Source: ZC4RG20 sp963782445
GTDB taxonomy: Bacteria; Pseudomonadota; Gammaproteobacteria; Steroidobacterales; Rariloculaceae
NCBI GenBank assembly: GCA_963782445.1
Contig: CAWAJM010000001.1
Location: 3,968,001 to 4,032,000 of the forward strand
Length of the DNA stretch: 64,000 bases
Direction: 5' to 3'
The translations under genes and the position numbers were made by a program. The notes beneath the pieces were generated by a model. It did no database searches. It was not told the DNA's origin and saw only the letters and a program-made list of their open reading frames with translations. This document shows, one piece after another, positions 1 to 8,137 of the stretch (its first letter is position 1; the number at the start of each line of letters is the position of its first letter).

Positions 1-627
1 GATTTCGACCGCGCGCCGGAAACTCTGGCAGTAGACCTCGTCGATGGGACCGCACAGATCGATCATGCCGTCGATGGCGTGCACGCCCATGGGCGTCAGG
101 CCGCCGCAGGGCGTCTCCTCCTTGTCGGCGCGCCACGCCTCGGCCTTGAGGAAGAGCGCGTTAGGAAACGTCATCGTGGCTTCGCAGTGCAACACGACGC
201 CGAGGTCCCCCGAGTCGATGCGCTCGCGCAGCTTCTTCATTTCCGGATGCCAGCGGCGGTTGTAGCCGAGACCGAGGATGACGCCGGCGCGGCGCACGGC
301 TTCCGCGGCTTCCTCGGCACCGGCCTTCGTGAGCGCGAGCGGCTTCTCGCAGAACACGTGCTTGCCGCGCTCGGCGGCCGCGACGACCTGCTCGACGTGC
401 TTCGAGTGCGGCGTCGCGAGCACGACGGCGTCGATGCCGGGATCCGCAAGCAGGCTCTCGTAGCTGTCGTGCAGCCGCAGCGACTGCGCCGCAGCGAAGC
501 TCTTGGCGTCCTCGTTGGCCGTGCGGGTCGCCCCCGCGACGAAGCGAATTTGGTCGCTCTGGCCGGCGACGGCCTCCACGAGCGTCTTACCCCACCAGCC
601 GAGCCCCACGATACCAGCGTTGATCAC
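1..627 (-). CDS. Gfo/Idh/MocA family oxidoreductase (C-terminus cut by window edge)
   Basis: Predicted NAD(P)-dependent sugar or polyol dehydrogenase, cytosolic. The N-terminus reads INAGIVGLGWWGK, a Rossmann dinucleotide-binding turn. It is followed about 90 residues later by the family signature HVFCEKPLAL, whose EKP lysine is catalytic in the family. Further on, GGLTPMGVHAIDGMIDLCGP matches the start of the C-terminal beta-sheet domain. The start is a GTG at 627, chosen because GGAGG lies about 8 bases upstream. The gene runs off the left edge after about 209 residues. It follows the beta-hydroxyacid dehydrogenase on the same strand with a 25-base gap, so the two are probably co-transcribed. 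The substrate cannot be read from the sequence. Confidence 0.88.
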   Translation of the reverse strand, partial: MINAGIVGLGWWGKTLVEAVAGQSDQIRFVAGATRTANEDAKSFAAAQSLRLHDSYESLLADPGIDAVVLATPHSKHVEQVVAAAERGKHVFCEKPLALTKAGAEEAAEAVRRAGVILGLGYNRRWHPEMKKLRERIDSGDLGVVLHCEATMTFPNALFLKAEAWRADKEETPCGGLTPMGVHAIDGMIDLCGPIDEVYCQSFRRAVEI

Positions 628-652
628 GTCGCAATCCTCCCGTTAACCTTTT

Positions 653-1528
653 TTACTCGAGCCCGCTGGCGCGCGCCTGATCGCGCGCCATGACGGCCCA
701 GTCGAGATCGCTCTCGCCATGTGCGACGGCACCGAGCAGGCGGTCGCGATAGACGTTGCAGCTCGGCAGCGGCACGCCGGCCGCCTGGCCCGCCGCCAGC
801 GCGAGCGTCGCGTCCTTGAGCCCGAGCGATGTCGTGAAGCCGACCTGATCGTAGCCCTGGCGCGCGATGATCGCGCCATAAACCTTGTAGGCCGGGGACG
901 CGAACAGACCGTCGGTCAAGACCTCGTTGAACACGGCCGCGTCGACACCGAACTTGCGCGTCAGTGCGAAGCCCTCGCCCATGGCCTCGATGGCACAGCC
1001 GAGCACCATGTTGTTCGCGAGCTTGACGGCCGCGGCACCGGCGGGGTTCGTGCCGGCGTTGAACGTGCGCCGGCCGGCCACGTCGAAAAGCGGCTGAAGC
1101 TTGGCGATCGCATCGGCGGGCCCCGCGGGCACGATACCGAGCTGCCCCGCGGCCGCGGCGTCGGGCCGCCCGAGCACGGGCGTCGCGACAAGGACCTGGC
1201 CGGCCTCGGCGTGAATCTTGTCGAGCTCCGTGAGCGCGGCGACGCTGTGCGTGCCCATGGGCACATGGATCGCGCCCTTGGCGAGGGCATCGCGAAGACC
1301 GCCGTGCACGACCTCGAACAAGGCCTTGTCGTCCGTCAGCATCGTGAACACGGCCTCGCGGCCCGTGCAGGCCTCGGCCACCGAGCCTGCGACCTTCGCG
1401 CCGCGCTTCTCGAGCTCCGCGGCCTTCTCGCGCGTACGGTTATAGACCACGAGGTCGTGACCCGCATCGAGCAGGCGCCCCGAGATGGCCTGGCCCATGC
1501 GGCCGAGGCCGATAAATCCTATTTTCAT
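653..1528 (-). CDS. NAD(P)-dependent beta-hydroxyacid dehydrogenase (3-hydroxyisobutyrate dehydrogenase family)
   Basis: A 291-residue protein of the 3-hydroxyisobutyrate/tartronate semialdehyde reductase family. The N-terminal motif GFIGLGRMGQAI (residues 4-15) is the family nucleotide-binding site. VYNRTREKAAEL gives the expected strand and helix after it, and the R at the end of the strand favours NADPH. The conserved catalytic Lys lies in the segment AAAVKLANNMVL. The length is normal for the family. It sits 82 bases downstream of the EboE-like gene and 25 bases upstream of the Gfo/Idh/MocA gene, all on the minus strand. This suggests a small pathway converting an unidentified hydroxyacid or sugar-derived metabolite. 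The specific substrate is unknown. Confidence 0.9.
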   Translation of the reverse strand: MKIGFIGLGRMGQAISGRLLDAGHDLVVYNRTREKAAELEKRGAKVAGSVAEACTGREAVFTMLTDDKALFEVVHGGLRDALAKGAIHVPMGTHSVAALTELDKIHAEAGQVLVATPVLGRPDAAAAGQLGIVPAGPADAIAKLQPLFDVAGRRTFNAGTNPAGAAAVKLANNMVLGCAIEAMGEGFALTRKFGVDAAVFNEVLTDGLFASPAYKVYGAIIARQGYDQVGFTTSLGLKDATLALAAGQAAGVPLPSCNVYRDRLLGAVAHGESDLDWAVMARDQARASGLE

Positions 1529-1610
1529 TCCTCCGCTCCCTGAATCGTTCTCGTGATTGCGTCGCGGCGGCGCGGCGCCGAACTTCGCCGGCGCCGTACG
1601 AACCGATCGG

Positions 1611-2813
1611 TCAGCCGCCGAGCAGCTGGTCGCGCACCCACTCGAGCTCGCGCGTCACGTAGTCGACGATGTCGCCCGTCTTGAGGTGATCCGGCAGCAC
1701 GTCCCAAGTGTACGTCTCGATCTCGAGCTGCGGCGACAGCTTGTTCTCGCGGTGGAACTTGAGCGCGTCCTCGATCGCGAAGCGCGTGGTCTTGAATGCG
1801 CCGAGATCGTCGAGGAACACGGGCACGTGGAAGTGGGTGCGCCACTCGCGCGGCCCCGGATCGCGTTCCCAGGCCTCGAACGCGTCCTCGAGATTCAGGA
1901 ACCGCGTGAGCTGCCCGTTGCGCCGCTCGACGGTCTGGGTCAGATAGACCGTGTCCGCGAACTCGCGCATCGCGTCGACCGTCTCCTGCGTGACGCTCGG
2001 TACCCGCACGGCCGCGGCCTCCTGGAGCTTGAAGACCGGGATGCCGTTGTCGGCCAGCGCGCGCAGCGAAGCCCCAACGTCCTCGTACTCGACGGCTTGA
2101 TGGCAGATGTCGTAGACCATGCCGAGATGATCGCGCAGCGCCGCATGGGCGTCCTCGCGCGAGAGCCCCGTCTGCTCGGCCAGCGCGCCCGCGGCGCTGT
2201 CGGCGTAGAGGTGATTGTTGAAATAATCGATGGCCTCTTCCGTCGTCTCGAGGAAGCAATAGGGCTCGGGCTCGAGCGCGAGGCGGACCTTGCGGCCCGT
2301 GCGTTGCTCGAGCTTCACGAGGTGCGCCACCGTGCGCAGGACCTGGCGAGTGTAGGCTGCGACGACGTCGGGCCCCGTCACGCGCGGCTTGAAGCCAAGG
2401 GGCGGGCTCTGGATCGTCGGGTCGACGCTCGGGGGCGCGACCTCGGCCAGAATATCGGCGACCTGCATCGTGTAGACGGCGCGCTCGTCGCTGCGCCAAT
2501 CCGGCTCGTAGACCTGTTCCTTGACCAGGGTGTTCTTGAACGGGCCGTACGGAAACGCGTTGACGGTGTAGAGATACATGTCGTGGTCGTCGAGGAACGC
2601 CTTGAGCTTCCTACGCTCGCCGGCGTCCGCCGTCAGCGCCTGGGCCGATGCCGCGGAGATGCGCAGCGAGACCCCGAAAGGGTCGTTCGGGCACACGCGC
2701 TCCTTCACTTTGGGCACGTAGCGGTTGAGGCTGTCCCAGATCTCCGGCCACGTATCGCCCGGATGCACGAGTGTCGAGTATGTCAAATGACCTAAGCCGC
2801 GGCCCAAATCCAT
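1611..2813 (-). CDS. EboE-like TIM-barrel protein (sugar phosphate isomerase/epimerase fold)
   Basis: A 400-residue protein resembling the EboE family (called metabolite traffic protein EboE), a xylose-isomerase-like TIM barrel. The family-like N-terminus contains HLTYSTLVHPGDTWPEIWD (from residue 9). Later blocks FGVSLRISAASAQAL, NAFPYGPF, VYEPDWRS and LALEPEPYCFLETTEE also match my memory of EboE proteins. The repeated acidic and His residues at strand ends are the expected metal-binding positions, but I cannot assign them exactly. No eboA-D or eboF neighbour is visible; the next genes are two dehydrogenases. It faces the MetE-like gene across a 166-base divergent region. EboE proteins are linked to export or trafficking of metabolites, but the molecular activity is not established. 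Confidence 0.82.
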   Translation of the reverse strand: MDLGRGLGHLTYSTLVHPGDTWPEIWDSLNRYVPKVKERVCPNDPFGVSLRISAASAQALTADAGERRKLKAFLDDHDMYLYTVNAFPYGPFKNTLVKEQVYEPDWRSDERAVYTMQVADILAEVAPPSVDPTIQSPPLGFKPRVTGPDVVAAYTRQVLRTVAHLVKLEQRTGRKVRLALEPEPYCFLETTEEAIDYFNNHLYADSAAGALAEQTGLSREDAHAALRDHLGMVYDICHQAVEYEDVGASLRALADNGIPVFKLQEAAAVRVPSVTQETVDAMREFADTVYLTQTVERRNGQLTRFLNLEDAFEAWERDPGPREWRTHFHVPVFLDDLGAFKTTRFAIEDALKFHRENKLSPQLEIETYTWDVLPDHLKTGDIVDYVTRELEWVRDQLLGG

Positions 2814-2979
2814 TTCGATCTCCTAGTAGTGAGCGCCCTTCGAACGCTTGCGGTGATGCTCGTCGCGGGGGCGTCTCCGCGCCGGCGAGCCGGCCGCGCC
2901 GGCAAGGCCGGGTTGTGGGTGAGCGCTTTCTACAATATCGTATCCGACTCTGCAATCAAATTTCCGGAGTAGAACAATA
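2814..2979. promoter_or_regulatory. Divergent promoter region between the EboE-like and MetE-like genes
   Basis: This 166-base region separates two genes that diverge, so it should carry both promoters. TACAAT at 2931-2936 is a fair -10 element for the plus-strand MetE-like gene, but no convincing -35 lies 16-18 bases upstream. CCGGAG at about 2964-2969 is its probable ribosome-binding site. The GC-rich stretch around 2875-2912 contains short self-complementary GCCGGCG segments. I see no riboswitch fold that I recognise. Confidence 0.45.
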
Positions 2980-4158
2980 ATGTTGCGCGCCACCGCCGAC
3001 ATCATCTTGCCGACGACCGTGACGGGGAGCCTTCCGAGGCCGAGCTGGTACACGGACAATATGGGGCAAAGGACTTTCCTTCAGGCCATGGTCGAGACGC
3101 GTTTCCGCGAACAGTACGACGACGCGCTCTCGGTCTACATCACCCAGCAGTCCGTCGCGGGGCTGGACATCTTCACCGACGGCGACGCCCGCTTCAACGC
3201 CGATATCGGCGGCCAGAGCTGGACCAGCTACCCGGCCTACCACATGGCCGGCTTCGACCGCGATCCCAAGGCCGCCCCCGTCGGCGGCGGCGGCATCGCC
3301 TTCCCCCGCGGGCACATCCTGCACGACTACATCGAAGCCAGGATCATGCCGAGCATCGTCGGGCCCATCGGGCGCGGCAACATGCAGTACGCGGCCATGT
3401 GGAAAGCTGCCCAACGCCTCTCCCACAAGCCCGTGAAATTCGGCACCGTCACGCCCGAGCTCGTCGCCTTCGCCGTCCAGGACCGCTACTACAAGGACGT
3501 GCGCGAGCGCATCTGGGCCATCAGCGATGCCTTCAACGAAGAGCTGCACGAGCTCGCCGACGCCGGCTGCCCCGTCATCCAGATGGAGGAGCCCCAGGTG
3601 CATCTGCTGGCCGCCCGCGGCATCGTCGACGACAAGATCAACCCCGAGTTCATGCTCGAGGTCTTCAACAACACCGTGCGGGGCCTGCGCGAGAAGACCG
3701 AGGTCTGGTGCCACACCTGCTGGGGCAATCCTTCCCAGCAGAGAATGTTCGCCGAGGTGCAGACCTACAAGCCCGCGCTCGAAATCCTGAACCGCGTCGA
3801 TGCCGACGTGATCACGTTCGAGTCGGTGAGCTCCGGCGGCATGGACCTTGCGGCCATCGGCGAGCACATCACCGAGATGAAGGTCGCGATCGGCGTCATC
3901 GACCACCATTCGCTGCAGATCGAGCGCAAGGAGGAGGTCGCAGGCCACATCCGCCGCGCGCTCGAGAGCATCCCGGCCGAGCGGCTCGTCGTCTCCTCCG
4001 ACTGCGGCATGGGCCGCGAGGGCATGAGCCGGCGCCATGCGTTCTACAAAATGGGCGCGCTCGTGCAGGGCACCAACGTCGTCCGCAAGGAGCTCGGCGC
4101 TCCCGAGGCCGAGTGCCTGCTGGCCGACCCGCGCCTCTCGCTCGTGCCCGGCACCTGA
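2980..4158 (+). CDS. MetE-like (cobalamin-independent methionine synthase C-terminal domain family) methyltransferase
   Basis: A 392-residue protein of the UROD/MetE-like fold, corresponding to only the catalytic half of full-length MetE (about 750 residues). Visible family features are TTVTGSLPRPSW near the N-terminus, the GLDIFTDGDA strand, QMEEPQVHL, HTCWGNPSQQ with a His and Cys in the zinc-site position, and VSSDCGMGREGMSR with the second zinc cysteine near the C-terminus. Proteins of this type transfer methyl or alkyl groups to or from thiols through a zinc-activated sulfur. Candidates range from homocysteine methylation to epoxyalkane:CoM-type chemistry, and the sequence does not decide. 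It diverges from the EboE-like gene, and two terminator-like hairpins follow its stop. Confidence 0.82.
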   Translation: MLRATADIILPTTVTGSLPRPSWYTDNMGQRTFLQAMVETRFREQYDDALSVYITQQSVAGLDIFTDGDARFNADIGGQSWTSYPAYHMAGFDRDPKAAPVGGGGIAFPRGHILHDYIEARIMPSIVGPIGRGNMQYAAMWKAAQRLSHKPVKFGTVTPELVAFAVQDRYYKDVRERIWAISDAFNEELHELADAGCPVIQMEEPQVHLLAARGIVDDKINPEFMLEVFNNTVRGLREKTEVWCHTCWGNPSQQRMFAEVQTYKPALEILNRVDADVITFESVSSGGMDLAAIGEHITEMKVAIGVIDHHSLQIERKEEVAGHIRRALESIPAERLVVSSDCGMGREGMSRRHAFYKMGALVQGTNVVRKELGAPEAECLLADPRLSLVPGT

Positions 4159-4160
4159 GA

Positions 4161-4183
4161 AAAAAGGGGTCAGAGCCCTTTTT
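4161..4183. terminator. Short hairpin with A and T flanks, bidirectional terminator-like
   Basis: AAAAAGGG at 4161-4168 pairs with CCCTTTTT at 4176-4183 around a 7-base loop. It begins right after the MetE-like stop codon. The run of T on either strand would suit termination in both directions, although the GC part of the stem is only 3 bp. Confidence 0.5.
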
Positions 4184-4194
4184 CGTTCGATCGA

Positions 4195-4227
4195 AGCCCC
4201 TTCCCGCGCGGCGGGGAGGGGCTTTTT
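4195..4227 (+). terminator. Rho-independent terminator after the MetE-like gene
   Basis: AGCCCCTTCCCGC (4195-4207) pairs with GCGGGGAGGGGCT (4211-4223) through a 3-base loop, with one G-T pair, and is followed by a run of T to 4227. This is a strong GC stem with a U-tract about 40 bases after the stop codon. Confidence 0.85.
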
Positions 4228-4260
4228 GATTCTTGGCCGCGTGATTCGCGAACGGATTCG

Positions 4261-4351
4261 GGCATCCGCGCTACCCGGCGACTCGCGCAAACGGGCGCTT
4301 TCGGGGGCGGCGTAAATCCTTCCCTGGAGCCGCCGCGCGCGCCCGGATGCC
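4261..4351. repeat. Degenerate copy of the long-palindrome family
   Basis: GGGCGCTTTCGGGG from about 4293, then CGGCGTAAATCCTTCCCTGGAGCC in two blocks, match the left arm and core of the intact palindrome at 44710-44823 with a few substitutions. Short outer arms GGCATCCG (4261-4268) and CGGATGCC (4344-4351) still pair. The matching right arm of the family is missing, so this looks like a decayed copy. Confidence 0.55.
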
Positions 4352-4404
4352 ATGACCGTGGATCGTGCCGTCTTCGAAGACCGCGACAGCCGCAGACGTC
4401 TCGG

Positions 4405-4524
4405 GGCGGAGGTCTCGGCGTGAGGGCGGTGTCGGGATCGTAAGCGCCAGGGATGGCGCTTACGAAGCGTACAGGGAAGTATTCACAGCGGTCCCGACCC
4501 CGCCCTCACGCCGAGGTCTCCGCC
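4405..4524 (+). repeat. Long imperfect palindrome, family copy A
   Basis: Outer arms of 36 bases (4405-4440 and 4489-4524) are complementary except for four positions. Inside is a perfect 9-bp hairpin (4441-4449 with 4454-4462, loop GGGA). It is followed by the block CAGGGAAGTATTCACAGCGG that recurs, slightly varied, in every other family member. The core reads in the plus direction. There is no T-tract, so simple rho-independent termination is unlikely. It lies between the convergent MetE-like and MDR genes. Confidence 0.85.
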
Positions 4525-4596
4525 AACCACCACCTACACGTCCGAGCGGTCTTCCGCCGACGCGTCCGCGGTCCGCGCCGCGCCGCTCCGCTCCGC

Positions 4597-5586
4597 TCAG
4601 ATCCGAATGACGAGCTTGCCGAAGTGCTTGGCTTCCTTCATGTACGGGAACGCCTCGGGCGCCTCGTCGAAGTCGAACACGCGGTCGATGACGGGCTTGA
4701 TGCCGTTAACCTCGATGGCGCGGTTCAACCCCTCGAACAGCTGCCGGCCGCCGACGAAGATGCCTCGCAGCGTCGCGCCCTTGAACATCAAAGGATGCGG
4801 GCTCAGATCGCCCTCGGGACGCGTGATGACGCCGATCAGGGCGATCTCGCCGCCGAAGCCGATGGCTTGGTAGGAGTGCGGCAGCGTGCCCGGGCCGCCG
4901 AGCTCGACGAGTTTGTCGGCACCCCGGCCGCCCGTGAGCTCGAGCACCTGCTGCTCCCAGTCGGGATGCTGCCTGTAGTTGATCGTCTCGTCGGCCCCGA
5001 GCGCCTTGGCGCGCTCGAGCTTCTCGTCGCTGGAAGACGTGATGATGACGCGCGCACCGGCCGCTTTGGCGAGCTGCAGGGCCAGGATCGAGACACCGCC
5101 CGTGCCGAGCGTCACGACCGTTTCTCCGGGGCGCAGGACCCGGCCTTCGGTCAACGCGTTCCAGGCTGTCACGCCGGCGCAAGGCAGCGCCGCGGCTTCC
5201 TCGAAAGACAGATGCGCGGGGATGGGCAGCAGCCCGTCGGCCGCAAATACCGCGTACTCGGTCAGCGTGCCGTCCAGCGGCGAGCCGAGCGGCGCCGGGG
5301 GATGGCCCTGGGTAAACGTCGCCACGACGCGATCGCCGGGCGCGAACGCCGTCACGCCTTCGCCGACGGCCTCGACCTCGCCGGCACCGTCGGAGAGCGG
5401 GATCGTATCGCGCGTCAGCGGACCGGCGAAGTACTTGCCGCGGATGATCGCAATGTCGCGGTAATTCAGCGACGCAGCGCGCATGCGAACGAGCACTTGA
5501 CCCGCGCCGGCCGAAGGCTTCGGCCTGTCGACGCGCTGCAGCCCGTCGAACCCAGCGCTGCCCTTCCGAATCTCGTATGCCTTCAT
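4597..5586 (-). CDS. MDR-superfamily NAD(P)-dependent oxidoreductase (quinone oxidoreductase-like)
   Basis: A 329-residue medium-chain dehydrogenase/reductase without the catalytic zinc site of classical alcohol dehydrogenases. The GroES-like N-terminal half contains RAASLNYRDIAIIRGKY and DGAGEVEAVGEGV. The Rossmann half contains VVTLGTGGVSILALQLAKA, the AxGGVG-type nucleotide loop. The NYRD motif in place of C-H zinc ligands is typical of zinc-independent NADPH:quinone reductases. I start at the ATG at 5586 (MKAYEIRKG) because the family begins there; an upstream in-frame ATG would add ten non-conserved residues. It is last in a minus-strand row behind the alpha/beta hydrolase, 76 bases away. 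Confidence 0.88.
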   Translation of the reverse strand: MKAYEIRKGSAGFDGLQRVDRPKPSAGAGQVLVRMRAASLNYRDIAIIRGKYFAGPLTRDTIPLSDGAGEVEAVGEGVTAFAPGDRVVATFTQGHPPAPLGSPLDGTLTEYAVFAADGLLPIPAHLSFEEAAALPCAGVTAWNALTEGRVLRPGETVVTLGTGGVSILALQLAKAAGARVIITSSSDEKLERAKALGADETINYRQHPDWEQQVLELTGGRGADKLVELGGPGTLPHSYQAIGFGGEIALIGVITRPEGDLSPHPLMFKGATLRGIFVGGRQLFEGLNRAIEVNGIKPVIDRVFDFDEAPEAFPYMKEAKHFGKLVIRI

Positions 5587-5662
5587 GACGCCGCCTCCGA
5601 AAAAACGATCACGCACTTTAACGGCAACCGCCGCCCGCCGACAAATCGCCGGCGCCGGGGCT

Positions 5663-6517
5663 CTACGCGGTCTCGAGACGGAAGAAGCGGCGCACGCGGG
5701 CTGCGATCTCGTCCTCCGCGCCCTCCAGATGCAGGTGATGACGGCCCGGCAGGCGAACGGCTTCGATATCGCCGAACCAGGTCAGGGCCTCGCGATACAG
5801 CGGCAGATCCGCGAACGGGCTCTGTTCCGCCAGGACCATGAGGACGGGCGCCGAGATCCGCCGCACGAAGGCCATGACCTGCTCGGCCGTGGCCCGCTCG
5901 GACCGGGCCTTGAGACGCTGATCGACGTGCCAGCGAAAGCCGCCTTCGGTCTCGACGAGCGAGCGGCGCGCGAGGATCTCGGCCGCTTGGGTCGTAACCG
6001 GCGTGAAGCCGTTGGCGCGCTCGGCGATGGCCGTCGCACGCTTCGTAAACAAACGCCCCTTTCGGTCCGCCAGCGCGCGCCGTTCGCCGATGGCGCGCGC
6101 GAGCGCTTCGGGGGCCGCCTCGGGCGCCTCGACGAGCGGAACCCCGCCCTCGATGAGCACGAGCTGCGCGATGCGCTCCGGAAAAGCGCCGGCCAACAGC
6201 GTCGCGACCGCCGCACCGCGCGAATGTGCCACGACCCGGAACGACGACCAACCGAGCAGATCCGCAACGTCGACGAGATCGGCAACGTCCTGCGCGAGCG
6301 AGTAGCCGGCATCGGGCGAGCGAAACCCGCTGCGGCCGTGGCCGGCCGCATCGACGGCCACGACGCGGCAGCCCGTCAGGCGCGGCGCCAGCAGATCGAA
6401 GCTGCCGGAGTTGTCGAGCCACCCGTGCGCCGCGAGCACGGGCAATCCCTCGGCCGGGCCCCATTCCTGGGCGGCAAGCGAGAGACCGGGCAGATCGAAA
6501 CGTCTTTCGGTGGGCAT
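5663..6517 (-). CDS. Alpha/beta hydrolase
   Basis: A 284-residue alpha/beta-hydrolase-fold protein. The oxyanion segment LAAHGWLDNSGSFD follows strand 3. The nucleophile elbow is HSRGAA, giving the Ser nucleophile, and the late GRHHLHLEG carries the catalytic His. The acid is probably in the strand before ALTWFGDIEAV, but I cannot place it firmly. The start at ATG 6517 is preferred; a GTG twelve bases upstream is also in frame. It follows the MacA-like adaptor gene with a gap of about 30 bases and is probably in its operon. The substrate is not predictable; esterase, lipase and epoxide hydrolase relatives share these motifs. Confidence 0.85.
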   Translation of the reverse strand: MPTERRFDLPGLSLAAQEWGPAEGLPVLAAHGWLDNSGSFDLLAPRLTGCRVVAVDAAGHGRSGFRSPDAGYSLAQDVADLVDVADLLGWSSFRVVAHSRGAAVATLLAGAFPERIAQLVLIEGGVPLVEAPEAAPEALARAIGERRALADRKGRLFTKRATAIAERANGFTPVTTQAAEILARRSLVETEGGFRWHVDQRLKARSERATAEQVMAFVRRISAPVLMVLAEQSPFADLPLYREALTWFGDIEAVRLPGRHHLHLEGAEDEIAARVRRFFRLETA

Positions 6518-6547
6518 GGCTCGGCCCACGCCGCCGCCGGCGCAGAC

Positions 6548-8134
6548 TCAGCGCCGGTTCGAGCCGAACGGGCTCGACGAGAAGCGCCGCGAGATGAATT
6601 TCTGCAGCTGCGCCTGCTGCTCCCAAAGGCTCGCGCTCGGCAGCAGCAGCACACGGTCCTCCGGGCCGAGGCCCGAGACGACCTCGCTGTACGAGAGGTC
6701 GGTCAGGCCCGTATGCACGCGCGTCGGCGCGGGCTTGTTGTCGCGCAACGCGACGACCCAGTAGTCGCCGCCGAATTGGTACTGCGAGACCGTGGCCTCG
6801 TGGCTGCGGCCGCCGTCGGGCGGCTCCCCGCCCGCCCCGGGGCGCGCAAAGCCGCCGCCCCCCGAAGGCCCGCCGCCGGGAAATCCACCGCCCGAGAACC
6901 CCCCGGACCGACCGCCGCCCTGGCCCCGGAAGACCTCGCTCATGACGCGCCGCATGAGTTGGCGGTCCTCGTCCGAGAGCTGCCCGCCGGACCGCGCCTT
7001 GGCCATGAGCTCCTTGACGTGCTCGGCGTCGACGCCGGGCGGCAGCTGGACGGTGCGGCCGCGGATCGTCACCGTGGCACCGGCCGACTGGTCGCCCTTG
7101 CCGTTGGCGGCGGCCACGCGCACGGCTTTCGAGTCGCCGTCGAGGGCCGCACGCAGCGCATCTTGGGGCATGCCGAGCATGGCGGCCGTATCGGGGATAT
7201 CGCTCATGGCGCGCAGTGCGGCCGTCGGCACGGCGAGGACATTGTCGCGCTTCGCGATCTGAATGCTGACCTCGCAGTTCATGCCGGGCTTGAGCAGGCC
7301 CGCCCGATTGTCGAGCCGGATCAGCACGGGGAACATCGTGACGTTCTGATCGACCGTGCCCTCGGGCTCGATTTTGAGCACTTCGCCGCTGAAGGGTTGG
7401 TTCGGATAGGCCGCGACCGTGACCTTCGTCTCCATGCCCGCACGGATCTTGCCGATGTCCGTTTCGTCCACAAGCGTGCGCACCTGCACGGTGTTGAGGT
7501 CCGCCATCTTGAGCAGCACGGTGCCGCCGCTCACGGCTTGAGTCGGGGACGAGATCACGACGCCAGGCTCGGCCGTCCGCTCGATGATCGTGCCCGTGAT
7601 CGGCGCACGAACCTCGGTGTCGTCGAGCGCGATGCGCGAATTCTCGAGATCTACCTGCGTGCTCACGACCTTCGCCTTCGCGTTGGCGAGGTTCAGTTGC
7701 GCCTGCTCGAGATCCGACTGCGTCAGCGTTCCCGATTTGAACAGCGTTTGGGAGCGTTTCATGGCCGTCTCGGCGATCTGCTTGGCGGCTTTCGCGGCTT
7801 CGAGGGCGGCCTCGGCCTCATCGACTTTGTTGCGCGGCGTGCGCTTGTCGATCTCGACGATCAAGGTGCCGGCTTTGACGACGTCGCCGGTCTCACCGTG
7901 CACGGCGAGAATTTCGCCCGACGCCTTCGACTTGACCTCGACGGTCGTCACCGGCTCGATGACGCCGGCCGCATCGACGCTGACCTCGATATTGCGCTTC
8001 TCGACGGGCGCCGAGTCGTATACCGGCACGACCGACTTCTGTTTCGGCGAACCGCAGCCGGTCAGGACGAGCACGGCGCCCAAGGCCAACGATCGGCGGA
8101 CGAGGCGCGGCCCGAATACGAGTTCCGAGATCAT
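6548..8134 (-). CDS. HlyD/MacA-type periplasmic adaptor lipoprotein of an ABC or RND exporter
   Basis: A 528-residue membrane fusion protein. A signal sequence ends in the lipobox LTGC with Cys27, so it should be a lipoprotein. The biotinyl-lipoyl-like half-motifs (VEVKSKASGEILAVHGETG and RAPITGTIIE) flank a coiled-coil hairpin with SGTLTQSDLEQAQLNLANAK. A barrel domain carries TKVTVAAYPNQPFSGEV. An insert of about 100 residues, including a Gly-rich stretch at roughly residues 403-435, separates the barrel from the final proximal domain and makes the protein longer than typical MacA (about 370 residues). Three bases separate it from the ABC ATPase gene. No permease follows; the next gene is a hydrolase. 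Confidence 0.88.
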   Translation of the reverse strand: MISELVFGPRLVRRSLALGAVLVLTGCGSPKQKSVVPVYDSAPVEKRNIEVSVDAAGVIEPVTTVEVKSKASGEILAVHGETGDVVKAGTLIVEIDKRTPRNKVDEAEAALEAAKAAKQIAETAMKRSQTLFKSGTLTQSDLEQAQLNLANAKAKVVSTQVDLENSRIALDDTEVRAPITGTIIERTAEPGVVISSPTQAVSGGTVLLKMADLNTVQVRTLVDETDIGKIRAGMETKVTVAAYPNQPFSGEVLKIEPEGTVDQNVTMFPVLIRLDNRAGLLKPGMNCEVSIQIAKRDNVLAVPTAALRAMSDIPDTAAMLGMPQDALRAALDGDSKAVRVAAANGKGDQSAGATVTIRGRTVQLPPGVDAEHVKELMAKARSGGQLSDEDRQLMRRVMSEVFRGQGGGRSGGFSGGGFPGGGPSGGGGFARPGAGGEPPDGGRSHEATVSQYQFGGDYWVVALRDNKPAPTRVHTGLTDLSYSEVVSGLGPEDRVLLLPSASLWEQQAQLQKFISRRFSSSPFGSNRR

Positions 8135-8137
8135 CGT

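Larger units (their letters stand above)
4159..4596. other. 438-base gene-free region: terminators and palindromic repeats
   Basis: Between the MetE-like gene and the convergent MDR oxidoreductase there is no supportable gene. The region holds two terminator hairpins, a degenerate repeat fragment around 4261-4351 and a full long palindrome at 4405-4524. Open frames through the palindrome differ in every frame and look like shadows of the repeat. Confidence 0.8.

Noticed and set aside
2814..2979. Possible SAM or cobalamin riboswitch in front of the MetE-like gene
   Set aside because: The leader is short and lacks the conserved boxes of these riboswitches; only weak GC-rich self-complementarity is seen.
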